Of a DNA stretch of 64,000 nucleotides, positions 47,301 to 55,706 are shown piece after piece. The notes beneath the pieces were generated by a model. That model was not told the origin of the DNA, made no database searches, and saw only the letters and a list, made by a program, of their open reading frames with translations. This DNA is from Rhipicephalus microplus. Lineage: Eukaryota; Arthropoda; Arachnida; Ixodida; Ixodidae. A program made the translations under genes and the position numbers. The stretch covers positions 205,850,601-205,914,600 of the forward strand of contig NC_134701.1 of assembly GCF_043290135.1 (NCBI RefSeq), in the 5' to 3' direction. Numbering within the stretch: position 1 is the first letter of the stretch; each line of letters opens with the position of its first letter.

Positions 47301-48416
47301 AGCCGGATGTCTTATACCGGTCATGCAGATAGACCAGACGTTCATACTGTTTGATGACGTGGCCTTCGGGGCCTTCTACGTACAGTTCGGAGTCCTCCAT
47401 TTCTTCTCCGAGAGAGATTCATTCCATGGTTGGTTGCTGACCACGTGCTCATTCCGCACAGCCACAGACAACGAATGTTCATCTGATGCATTTGTACATG
47501 CGATTTATGTATCGTCTCGAGTTCTTAATTGATTGATTGATATGTGGGGTTTAACGTCCCAAAACCACTATATGATTATGAGAGACGCCGTAGTGGAGGG
47601 CTCCGGAAATTTAGACCACCTGGGGTTCTTTAACGTGCACCCAAATCTGAGCACACGGGCCTACAACATTTCCGCCTCCATCGGAAATGCAGCCGCCGCA
47701 GCCGGGATTCGAACCCGCGCCCTGCGGGTCAGCAGCCGAGTACCTTAGCCACTAGACCACCACGGCGGGGCAGGTCTCGAGTTCTTAGCTAACCTAGTGA
47801 GTTCAAGCTCCGCTTCTACTTGCACGACGTTCAATACCACCCTTGCTTTATCGGCTTTCTTTTTCCCATACTTGAAATTCAAGCCATTGTTAAGACTTAC
47901 TTCATGTAATGGCTAGTCTTTCATGTAATGGCTTGCTTACATGAAAGATGGCTTGCCATACATAGCAAGCCATTACATGAAAGATGGCTTGCCATCTTTC
48001 ATGTAATGGCTTGCTAGTGGTTTGTTATGTCTAATGTAAAGTCATTAAGCCACAGTACATTAGACATAACAAACCACTAGCAAGCCATTACATGAAAGAT
48101 GGCGTCATTCTTGGCTCCTTTCACCTGCATTTGATATCGAGGTACGGTGGTGTGTTATTTATGACGAAGATAATAGGTCGATCCTAAAGGCTGTGCGTTG
48201 TGTCGTCACTTTCATGTCAGTCGCGTGGCTTAAACTGCGTAGCTCTTAGTTCACTCTATTATTGTGTGGATACCTATTGTTTCGTTTTCGTCGTTTCTCG
48301 CAATGCGTCGCTTATTTTTATTTCACCTCTTCTCTACAGGCAGGCAAAGACGACGCACTATGGTTACGTTCATTTCTAGTTCATCCGGAGAATCGAGCAC
48401 ATCTACGGCGACGTAG
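44108..48416 (+). CDS. MFSD6-like major facilitator transporter, 3' half
   Basis: MFSD6-type proteins are 12-helix plasma-membrane or endomembrane carriers of uncertain substrate. Three exons with matching phases (46236-46515, 47279-47428, 48340-48416) encode the last helices and tail. The segment LLAYGLMPLHWALLPVEAAQ then GLSVGLY corresponds to the family's RFLxYSxxxNPWWxLPxELLQGxTFxL. FGACFSAYIAGCL matches the GxGxGxLxGGxL helix. A further hydrophobic segment at 44260-44346 (NYLLLRLLAIVLCGVVVTF) resembles the helix opening the second half, but it sits in a frame broken near 44232. Exons between 44346 and 46236, and all N-terminal exons, were not found. The family assignment is by remembered pattern only. 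Confidence 0.65.
44351..45012. mobile_element. Possible small DNA transposon (MITE)
   Basis: The left end GCCGCGTTCACACTGAG and the right end TTCAGTGTGAAC share an inverted GTTCACACTGA, and TAG occurs on both flanks. The interior is GC-rich near the left end (CGGCGGCGGCG tracts) and encodes nothing recognised. The ends are not fully symmetric, so this is tentative. Confidence 0.35.
46236..46515 (+). CDS. MFSD6-like exon
   Basis: The exon has 280 nt, VFGGELVHTFTSERPVQLLG through LSTIYHGF plus one base. The acceptor is GTCGCAG|GTT and the donor TTCG|GTGAGC. It covers a loop, the helix ASAFVLSLFTRLLAYGLMPL and the ALLPVEAAQGLSVGL helix. Confidence 0.75.
47279..47428 (+). CDS. MFSD6-like exon
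   Basis: The exon has 150 nt: it completes the Gly codon, then ACFSAYIAGCLIPVMQI and FGAFYVQFGVLHFFSERD. The acceptor is CGTGCAG|GT and the suggested donor CATG|GTTGGT. Reading through instead gives a stop at 47530, immediately before a SINE, so an alternative terminal exon is possible. Confidence 0.65.
47528..47773 (-). mobile_element. tRNA-derived SINE, copy E, with perfect 14-bp duplication
   Basis: A full-length element with A box, B box GGTTCGAATCC and TTGATTGATTGA tail (plus-strand view). The 14-bp GTCTCGAGTTCTTA occurs on both sides (47514-47527 and 47774-47787), proving a retroposed insertion. Confidence 0.93.
47963..48103. repeat. Nested perfect palindromes sharing one arm
   Basis: Arm 1 (47963-47988, 26 bp) pairs exactly with 47991-48016 across a 2-bp loop. 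The same middle arm extended (47991-48038, 48 bp) pairs exactly with 48056-48103 across 17 bp. More copies of the CATGTAATGGCTTGC core precede it from 47907. It sits in the last intron of the MFS gene. Confidence 0.95.
48340..48416 (+). CDS. MFSD6-like terminal exon (predicted)
   Basis: The acceptor follows a pyrimidine tract (CACCTCTTCTCTACAG|GC). In the phase left by the previous exon it reads GRQRRRTMVTFISSSSGESS and stops at TAG. A basic then Ser/Thr-rich cytosolic tail after the last helix is plausible. A polyadenylation signal lies 440 bp downstream. Confidence 0.5.
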
Positions 48417-48858
48417 CGTCGTCAATACCGGACTTTCAAAATGAAAGAAATTTGTAACGTTTTGTGCGCGTATTATCGAGCATTTCATTTGTGAACACTT
48501 GGGATCTGTGCCCCGACACCTCCACCATAATTCCTGCAGTCGCAAGGAGTGTACGTTATGTTTGCGAATTCAGTATTTTAATTTAAAAATTAAGCTAGTG
48601 AGCTGCAGGTAGTGTCGTGAAAATGCATAGAGTGGTATTTGTGGCGATGCATCACACGAAGAAGCAGGCAGGCTGCTCTATGTTCAAGCATCCCAAGTCA
48701 TTCAGGACTTCGACGATTTGTATATAGTATTGAGGGACTGCGCTCAATATTATTGTATAAGGCTATTCTTCTGGTGACGACTTCCCGCATGCAAAACAGA
48801 TTCAGCACTGCTTGCATTGTTGTATTTAATAGTGTCGTGAGCTGTTTCGATGTGAAAA

Positions 48859-48864
48859 AATAAA
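48859..48864 (+). terminator. Candidate poly(A) signal AATAAA
   Basis: AATAAA lies downstream of the predicted terminal MFS exon, implying a 3' UTR of about 450 bp. Confidence 0.4.
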
Positions 48865-49435
48865 GAAAGCAGTTGAGAATGGTACAAACGGCGGCTTAGC
48901 GTAGTGTGTCTCTCAATTTAAATTATCGTGATCCATCCGTGTTTGGATCAAAGTGTTCTATAATTGCATGCTTAGAGCACCTGCATGCAGGCGCCTTAAT
49001 GTTCGGTGGTGGTGGTTGTGGTGTTGCAACAGGCCTGGGCTGCAGTGCAGGATTGCCTGAGCTTGGCGAAACTCGGGATCAGCTCGGGATCTCTCCGAGC
49101 TGTGGCGACACCCCGTTTCTCAGAGCGCGGCATTTCATTGGTTACGACAGAACCCGGCATCGCGTCAATGTCGACAAAGTTGGGTGGTGTTTTCAAACCA
49201 CAGGCATCATCGTTCGTTTGTTTCTCGTTTCACTCAGTGCAGAAGTGCACCCATGCAATTCAGAAACTTCTCGTGATGATACTTTAAGGGGCGAATCTTA
49301 TTTATGGCGTGGCTTGTGCGTCTCTCGTTGTACGGAACCACCAGTGGCACATACTCGAAATAGCGGTCCTTACGATTTTGACCTCCAAGGTGGTTCTGGT
49401 GAGAGATTTCTTCTGTGCGTTGTTGAACAATAAAA

Positions 49436-49672
49436 AATAGTGCTCAATGCACATGTTAATGGCTGCTAAGGGGGGATGAGAGACAGGAGCATTCGGCCTT
49501 TAGGTAACGCGCACGCTGCGATCCCCATTAGCAGCTATTGGCATGTACATTGAGCAGGATCTGACAAGAAAGGGTTGCTACGTTATACTCGCTGGGTGTA
49601 ACCTCCTTGGTTTTAGAAAGGTTTAGCGTGCGTTGGGCCACATGGCCAAAAATACAGTGAACTAGTATATAC
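49436..49672 (-). repeat. Dispersed repeat X, copy 3, left part with foldback
   Basis: GTGCTCAATGCACATGTTAATGG and CTATTGGCATGTACATTGAGCA form an inverted pair about 55 bp apart. The module then continues to GTGAACTAGTATATAC where the LTR element is inserted. The module resumes at 56206. Confidence 0.75.
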
Positions 49673-50171
49673 TGTTGGGACTCCGGGTCCTGCCGGTCTC
49701 GTTTTCGGTAGCTGGCCCCGTCGCAGGATCCATCGTCCAACAATTCAGCGAGAAGAAGCGCCCGAACGAACGACAGAGATTTATTTACATGTGGAGAAGT
49801 GGTCAACTGATCCAAAGAGAGAAGAGTGAGTGTGATACAAAACGTCTTCGGCATTTTATAGCGCCACGTTGTTGACACTGGGCGCCTTGTCCGCATCGTC
49901 AGCCAATACGGTGTCCCCGGCACCTCGGCCACGAGGGAGGGGGAAACACCTCTCACAACACATGGAGTGGCACAACCTAACACGATGTCCATATATGGTC
50001 ACGGCGCCCTAAAATGTTACCAAACATGGTCACGAACGCACAGCAGATTCCGGAGTTCTCCCGGTGAGAGGAGGAGCCTGAATGGGGAGGTGGGGGTGGA
50101 CGACCCCGTCGGTCAAGAACCGGTTCTCCCCCAAACTCTTCTTGCTTGGTTCCCTAGGGCCGGTCGTAACA
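49673..50171 (-). repeat. LTR (3' LTR of the element)
   Basis: 499 bp, TGTTGGGACTCC to GGTCGTAACA on the plus strand. Read on the minus strand it contains AATAAA (49780-49785), the likely polyadenylation signal. Confidence 0.95.
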
Positions 50172-50621
50172 GTCTCTCGCGCGGGGGGGTGAAGATCTCG
50201 ATGGGCTGAGGTTTGCAGCCACTGTCAGGAGAGATCAGCGCCGGCAGTCGGTTTGGTGACGACCATCTTTGATGAAGTAGAGGGCAACACCTGCTTCATT
50301 GTGGGCTCAACAGACATCACATACGCACATGAAAACACAACTACTAAGCCGGTGAGCGCCGGACAATTCCGCCAAACTCCACCAGGCAATTTTCCCCCTT
50401 AACTGATATTAAAGGAAACACACCATTTTATTCAAAATGTTACTCACACTTTAAAGTGACACAAAACAACAACACTGGAAGCACACCGAACCCGAAACCC
50501 TTGATAGCCGTGTCTTCAACGTTTTCAAACAAGTACACCTAAAAGAGTAAAAAAAAGCAATCACTAGCTCTTGTCTAGGTCAGGAAAAAAAATGCCAGAG
50601 TTCTCGAGACATCCTCTCGCG
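50172..50621. other. Non-coding tail of the LTR element
   Basis: 450 bp between the RNase H stop and the 3' LTR. No envelope-like or other gene. No clear polypurine tract abuts the LTR on the minus strand (only GCGCGAGAGAC). Confidence 0.6.
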
Positions 50622-50999
50622 TCAGGGGCATCGACTTAAACCATCAGCGTTGCCATGGAGTACACCCTTTTTGTAGCGTATTTCAAACGTATATTGTTGC
50701 AAAACGAGGCTCCAACGCAGCAGGCGGCCGTTCGTAGAGGACATGGTCTGTAGCCAGGTGAGAGGACAGTGGTCCACTTCCACAATGAACTTGCTTCCGG
50801 CAATATAACAAGCCAGTTTCTGGACTGCCCAAACCAAGCACGCACATTCCTTTTCGCTAGCGCTGTAAACCTGCTCGCGAAGGGTGAGTTTCCGGCTAAC
50901 ATAGAGGACGGGATGCTCTTGATCCCCCTCATCCCTTTGACTAAGAACTGCCCCCATGCCTCTATCACTAGCGTCGCATTGGACTATGAAAGGCCTCGA
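50622..50999 (-). CDS. Pol segment 3: RNase H
   Basis: This is in frame with RT after the TAA at 51000-51002. It reads FIVQCDASDRGMGAVLSQ (first catalytic Asp), YSASEKECACLVWA (Glu), VEVDHCPLTWLQ (Asp) and HGNADGLSRCP (final Asp region). It degrades the RNA of the RNA-DNA hybrid. The four acidic positions are intact. Confidence 0.93.
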   Translation of the reverse strand, partial: SRPFIVQCDASDRGMGAVLSQRDEGDQEHPVLYVSRKLTLREQVYSASEKECACLVWAVQKLACYIAGSKFIVEVDHCPLTWLQTMSSTNGRLLRWSLVLQQYTFEIRYKKGVLHGNADGLSRCP

Positions 51000-52121
51000 T
51001 TAGTCCGGTGAACTAAGCAAAGGTTGGCTCGACAAGGCCGCTTTCAAAACGCGGAAAGCCTTTTCTTTCTCCTCATCCCAGTCGACCATTTGGGGCTCGG
51101 TCTTGCGCAACGCGTCAGTAAGAGTGCTGGCAATGTCGGAATATCTAGGGATGTACTTATGATAGTAACCAGCTATTCCAAGAAAAGCCCGAATATCGGT
51201 TTTCGTTCGGGGCTGGGGAAAGTCTCGGATAGCTGCCACTTTCATTTCAGAGGGACGGCGATGCCCTCGACCGATAACATGCCCGAGGTAGAGTACCTCT
51301 GCTTGTGCTAGCTGACACCTGGGCGCCTTTACCGTTAAACCTGCTTCGCGTAGGCGTGTCAGTACTGCTCTCAAATGCGCCAAGTGTTCTGGCCAGGACG
51401 AGGAAAACACGGCGACGTCGTCCAAGTAAGGCAATGCGAAGTCCTCTTGACCCCGCAAAACCTTATCCATTAAGTTTGAAAAACAGTAAGGCGCGTTCTT
51501 TAGGCCGAAACTCAACACTTTAGGGCGGAATGTCCCCAATGGTGAAATAAATGCCGCATACCGGCTCGCCCTCTCGGTGAGCGGCGCCTGCCAGTAACCT
51601 CTCACTAGGTCTAGCGTTGAGATAAATTGCGCGCTGCTTACCCTCTCGACGCGTTCCTCAATGTGGGGAATTGGGTATGTCTGATCTTTGGTGATGAGGT
51701 TTAACTTACGATAGTCTACGCAAGGACGCGGATCTTTGCCGGGTACCTCCACAAGAATTAACGGGGAAGTGTAATCACTTTCACATGGCTCAATCACGCC
51801 CAATTCCAGCATCCTGTTAACATCTGCTTTTATTAGCTCAAGCCGGCGAGGTGACACCCGATACGTCTTAGATCTTACCGGTTCCGACGAGGTAAGCTCT
51901 ATGTCATGAGTGAGAACGGATGTCCGGCCTGGCTCGCTTACAAATCTGTCCTGAAACTCGGTCAAAAGACCACGCAATTCCTGCTTCTGCTTCATTGCCA
52001 GCTGTGACTTTGATACAAAATCCTCAACTCCTTTCTCGATCGGGACTTCGTCCGATTCGGGAGCTAATTCAGGAATTTCTGCCGGAACCTCTTCCGGAAC
52101 ATTTAAAGTCATGTTCACGAT
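51000..52121 (-). CDS. Pol segment 2: reverse transcriptase
   Basis: This is the same frame as the integrase, separated only by one TAA at 52125-52127. About 370 codons. Fingers: VSPRRLELIKADVNRML, ELGVIEP and PCVDYRKLN. Palm: STLDLVRGYWQAPL, FGLKNAPYCFSNLMD and the catalytic YLDDVAVFS. Connection: YLGHVIGRGHRRPSEMK and FLGIAGYYHKYIPRYS. All are typical Ty3/gypsy RT motifs. It ends LLSSPD-TAA before RNase H. Confidence 0.95.
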   Translation of the reverse strand: MVNMTLNVPEEVPAEIPELAPESDEVPIEKGVEDFVSKSQLAMKQKQELRGLLTEFQDRFVSEPGRTSVLTHDIELTSSEPVRSKTYRVSPRRLELIKADVNRMLELGVIEPCESDYTSPLILVEVPGKDPRPCVDYRKLNLITKDQTYPIPHIEERVERVSSAQFISTLDLVRGYWQAPLTERASRYAAFISPLGTFRPKVLSFGLKNAPYCFSNLMDKVLRGQEDFALPYLDDVAVFSSSWPEHLAHLRAVLTRLREAGLTVKAPRCQLAQAEVLYLGHVIGRGHRRPSEMKVAAIRDFPQPRTKTDIRAFLGIAGYYHKYIPRYSDIASTLTDALRKTEPQMVDWDEEKEKAFRVLKAALSSQPLLSSPD

Positions 52122-52124
52122 GAC

Positions 52125-53939
52125 TTACCTCTCTTTATAGGGTTTGAGTAAGTTGCTATGATACACCTGGTGTACCTTACGACTTCCTGGTAATTTTACC
52201 ACATAGTTGGTGTCAGACAATTTTCGAGTAATTTCGGCCGGGCCGACCCATTGCACTTCAAGCTTATTCTTTTGGGAGGGCCTCAACAACATGACCCTGT
52301 TTCCTACAGCAAAGTGTCGTGCTTTAGCTGTCCGATCGTAGTAAAGCTTAGCCTTCTGCTGTGCTTTGGTCATCACACTCTCGGTCAGTTCTTGGGCTTT
52401 TGTTAGACGATCCAATAAGGTGAGGACATATTCCACTACTACAGGATCATCACCCTGACCTTCCCACGACTCTCTCAGCATACGAAGAGGAGACCGCAGT
52501 CTGCGGGCGTAAACAAGTTCCGCTGGCGTAAACCCTGTTGTCTCATGTGGTGCAGTTCTTAGTGCAAACATCGTTGCCGGTAAGCATATTTCCCAGTCAG
52601 TTTTCCGTTCAAAACATAAGGCTCTTAACACTCGCTTCATCACGGAGTGAAGCTTTTCTATCGAGTTCGACTGCGGATGGTAGACTGAACTATGCAATAA
52701 TTTCACGCCACACCGCTCTAGAAAGGTTGTCGTTAAGGCACTCGTGAAAATGGTGCCCTGGTCTGATTGTATCTCGGCAGGAAAGTCTACCCGGGCAAAC
52801 ACGGACAGAAGTGCGTTCACTACTTCCACGGAACTTAGCTCTTTTAGCGGGACCGCCTCTGGAAATTTAGTAGCTGGGCCGATTAAGGTCAGGATGTGAC
52901 GGTAGCCTGAAGTTGTCTTGGGCAAAAGACCTACTGTGTCAATTACCAACCGACAAAAGGGTTCCGTGATTACGGGTACCAGCTTCATTGGAAATTTCGC
53001 CTTATCTCCCGGCTTACCCACTCGCTGACACACATCGCAAGATTTTACAAACCTCTCTACATCTTTAAAGCACCCAGGCCAGTAGTATTCCTGTAAAGGA
53101 CGATTTTTCGTCTTCTTTACGCCTAAGTGGCCTGACCATGATTCTCCATGCACCAAACTAAGCAAATCCTGACGATACGCCTGAGGTACGACTACCTGGT
53201 CAAACTCTACTCCTCGCCTATCTAGATATTTTCGATAGAGTATGCCGCTCCTCTCTTGGAATCTCACATTTCGTTTGGCGATTCCCTCTTTCGAACTGTC
53301 CTGGAATTGCTTAAGCGTCGGGTCCCCCTTTTGTTCGGTTATTAATGAAGCGGGGCTCACCTGCAGCAGCCGACTGAAATTATCCGAAGTTGGCATGACA
53401 CACAACTCTTTTTTATTTCCTAGTACCTGGAATGTGTCACCCTCTGTGCTATCCTCTGTACTACCAGGAATCGGCTTGGGAGCAACGGCATTTTCTATTT
53501 GCTCGGTCAACGAGGCGTAATTGACCCCTTCCAATTCGGGAGGAGGTTCAACGTCGCCTTTAGGAATGGTTGCCTCCGCGACTACGGCTTCTGCAGCCTG
53601 TTTTCGCACAAGTCGATTTGTTACCGTGGTGTCCAACTCGCAACCAGGCCCGTTGTCGATTTGAGGCTTGTTTGCCTCAGTGAATGTTGCTCTCGCAGCC
53701 AGCGCACGTGCCTTCGATCTAGTCAGTGCCTGCACTATGCCTTCTCCCAACGTTAGACCTTTCTCCTTCAGCATTTGATCTGACTTATTTGAAAATAAGT
53801 AAGGATACTGAGGGGGTAGATATGGCGATACCGCGGCTTTCGTTTCCAATGTACCAAATGTGCCTTTAAGGACAACTTTAGCTACGGGGAGGCACTGACT
53901 GTTTGCTTCTACGGCTTGTCTAATCCAGGCACAGTCTCC
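52125..53939 (-). CDS. Pol segment 1: integrase
   Basis: Open frame from about 53939 (CAWIRQAVEANS) through a spacer to the integrase. The zinc-binding part has HGESWSGHLG then CDVCQ (HHCC). The catalytic core has D in VIDTVG, D in SDQGTIFTS and E in NSIEKLHSVMKR, giving the DDE triad. The C-terminal part ends VGPAEITRKLSDTNYVV, then VYHSNLLKPYKER and TAA. It inserts the cDNA into host DNA. No internal ATG is clearly a start; the frame was presumably reached from gag, now by a -1 shift near 53940. Confidence 0.93.
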   Translation of the reverse strand, partial: GDCAWIRQAVEANSQCLPVAKVVLKGTFGTLETKAAVSPYLPPQYPYLFSNKSDQMLKEKGLTLGEGIVQALTRSKARALAARATFTEANKPQIDNGPGCELDTTVTNRLVRKQAAEAVVAEATIPKGDVEPPPELEGVNYASLTEQIENAVAPKPIPGSTEDSTEGDTFQVLGNKKELCVMPTSDNFSRLLQVSPASLITEQKGDPTLKQFQDSSKEGIAKRNVRFQERSGILYRKYLDRRGVEFDQVVVPQAYRQDLLSLVHGESWSGHLGVKKTKNRPLQEYYWPGCFKDVERFVKSCDVCQRVGKPGDKAKFPMKLVPVITEPFCRLVIDTVGLLPKTTSGYRHILTLIGPATKFPEAVPLKELSSVEVVNALLSVFARVDFPAEIQSDQGTIFTSALTTTFLERCGVKLLHSSVYHPQSNSIEKLHSVMKRVLRALCFERKTDWEICLPATMFALRTAPHETTGFTPAELVYARRLRSPLRMLRESWEGQGDDPVVVEYVLTLLDRLTKAQELTESVMTKAQQKAKLYYDRTAKARHFAVGNRVMLLRPSQKNKLEVQWVGPAEITRKLSDTNYVVKLPGSRKVHQVYHSNLLKPYKER

Positions 53940-55195
53940 TGATACTGTCCGGACTGAACAAAAGACGGATGAACTACGTCCATAGTGGCTGCGGATTCTC
54001 TAAGAACCCGACACTGCTTGCCGTTCACGGTAAGGTCGTACATATAGGGCTCTAACAACTTCATGTTCTCGTCGGCTTCATTTATAGATAAAAAGGCCCC
54101 CTTTTCTTTCGGGCAGTGTTTCGCGAAGTGCCCTGTTTCGTGGCAATTGAAACAAGCAGCCGGTTTTCTCGCCTCAAATTTCCTTTTGCTTGCCTCTGCC
54201 GACGCCCCATGGTTAGATGAATTGTTTTCCTCACCCTTTTGTGCGAGACTTGTCGGTTGTTTTCTAAACGGCGCCTTATTCGGTAGTAGGAATTTTTCCC
54301 TTTTAGGCTCGCTGTTTGCCCCGAGGGCGCGGCGCGTAACGAATTCTTCAGCGAGCTCTGCGGCTTTCGTTACGGTGTTCACGTCCGGTCTATTCTGCAC
54401 CCAGTACCTCACCTTTTCTGGTAACCTTTGATAGAATTGTTCCAGACCGATACACTCGAGCACCTTGTCATGATTCCCATACGCCTCTGCTTCTTTGAGC
54501 CACTCCCCCATGTTGGCCATTAACTTGTAAGCGAACTCCGGGTATGAATCATTGTTCTCTTTTACGGCGTTGCGAAATTTTTGTCTGAAACCTTCCGCTG
54601 ACAACCTGTATTTCTTGAGAAGGCTCGACTTTACCTCACTGTACTCGTCAGCCTCCTCTTTCGTGAGGCGCGCGATTACTTCCGAGGCCTCCCCCGGAAG
54701 TAGGGACAACAAGCGTTGAGGCCACGTATCCTGGCTGAAACCTTGCCTTTCACAAGTTCTCTCAAAGTTGACGAGAAACAGCCCAATGTCCTCCCCTAGC
54801 TTGTACGATCTCATTAGGTCCGTCATTTTGAACCTGCCCCGCTCTGCGGTACCGGATGCCTCGCTGCCTCCTGCTCTACTATTATGGCTAATCTCTAGCT
54901 CGAGGCGCTTCATTTCAAGCTCGTGCTTTCGCCTCTTATCTGCCTCGGCTTCTGCCGCTTTCCTTTCGGCCTCCGCCGCCTTTCCTTCAGCCTCGGCCGC
55001 GGCCGCCTTTCTTCCGGCCTCTGCCGCTTGCCTCTCCTGAATCTCCTCGACACATTCTGACAGCTCATCATCCTCCGCCCCCAATGCGAGAATCGCCTCT
55101 ATCAGCTCTGGCTTTCTTTGAGAGTCCGACACCTCCAGATTCAACTCCCTTGCAAGTAGCAACAACATGGACTTTCGCAGGGATTTCAGATTCAT
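53909..55195 (-). CDS. Gag with CCHC zinc knuckle and protease start
   Basis: 428 codons from ATG at 55195. A Leu-rich N-terminus is followed by an Ala/Glu/Lys coiled coil, then a capsid-like region (LGEDIGLFLVNFERTC, QRLLSLLPGEASEVI), then CFNCHETGHFAKHC (CX2CX4HX4C) for RNA binding. The last 60 residues enter a retropepsin-like stretch (DLTVNGKQCRVLRESAATMD). The position expected to hold the catalytic Asp of D[ST][GA] is Glu here. The frame ends GLDKP-stop because of a frameshift: the adjacent frame carries CAWIRQAVEANS, the natural continuation. Confidence 0.9.
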   Translation of the reverse strand: MNLKSLRKSMLLLLARELNLEVSDSQRKPELIEAILALGAEDDELSECVEEIQERQAAEAGRKAAAAEAEGKAAEAERKAAEAEADKRRKHELEMKRLELEISHNSRAGGSEASGTAERGRFKMTDLMRSYKLGEDIGLFLVNFERTCERQGFSQDTWPQRLLSLLPGEASEVIARLTKEEADEYSEVKSSLLKKYRLSAEGFRQKFRNAVKENNDSYPEFAYKLMANMGEWLKEAEAYGNHDKVLECIGLEQFYQRLPEKVRYWVQNRPDVNTVTKAAELAEEFVTRRALGANSEPKREKFLLPNKAPFRKQPTSLAQKGEENNSSNHGASAEASKRKFEARKPAACFNCHETGHFAKHCPKEKGAFLSINEADENMKLLEPYMYDLTVNGKQCRVLRESAATMDVVHPSFVQSGQYQETVPGLDKP

Positions 55196-55686
55196 GGCTG
55201 CCTCCAGTACCGCTGTCTCTGTTCCACAAAGATTCCTGTCCTGCAACTAATTAACCTTGACGGCAACGACAGCTCTGGGTTCCTGCCTTGCCTCAAGTTT
55301 TCCGTTAACTTAGTCTACAAATAAAGCTTCAAAAAGCTCTTATACGGAATCCTGCCCTGCCACTGTTAACCTTGACGCCACTGACAGAAAGAGCTTAACC
55401 AAGCTATCACACAATTTCTGCCTGACGCAAGTTACCTGTTAACCCAATGACCAAGACAGCCCCTCTCTACCAGCTTTTACTTAACACATAGAGTAAATGC
55501 CTGGCAAAATTTAACAGAGAAAGCCGGCACTCACCCAGTTCGCAGTCATGTCTCCGGCGTCGTGCCTCTCAGAAGTGCCGTTCGATTCTCTTTGGAAGTC
55601 GATGAGCTCGTGTCCTCCTTCTCCTGTCGTCCCGTTGTTGAACTTCGGGCTCACTCCGTCCAGTGGTCGCTTTCGGGGTTATCGGC

Positions 55687-55704
55687 ATCCCACCGCTGCC
55701 ACCA
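55687..55704 (-). promoter_or_regulatory. Primer-binding site for tRNA-Leu
   Basis: TGGTGGCAGCGGTGGGAT on the minus strand lies two bases inside the 5' LTR. It is the exact complement of the 3' end ATCCCACCGCTGCCA-CCA found in animal tRNA-Leu. It primes minus-strand cDNA synthesis and independently fixes the element's orientation. Confidence 0.9.
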
Positions 55705-55706
55705 GT

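Noticed and set aside
48906..49433. 175-codon open frame on the plus strand
   Set aside because: No domain, low-complexity Gly/Val start, overlapping open frames on the other strand, and similarity to phrases in other repeats here.
49528..49992. 154-codon minus ORF, repeated at 55679-56026
   Set aside because: It lies across the LTR and flanking repeat, so the duplicate is simply the two LTRs.
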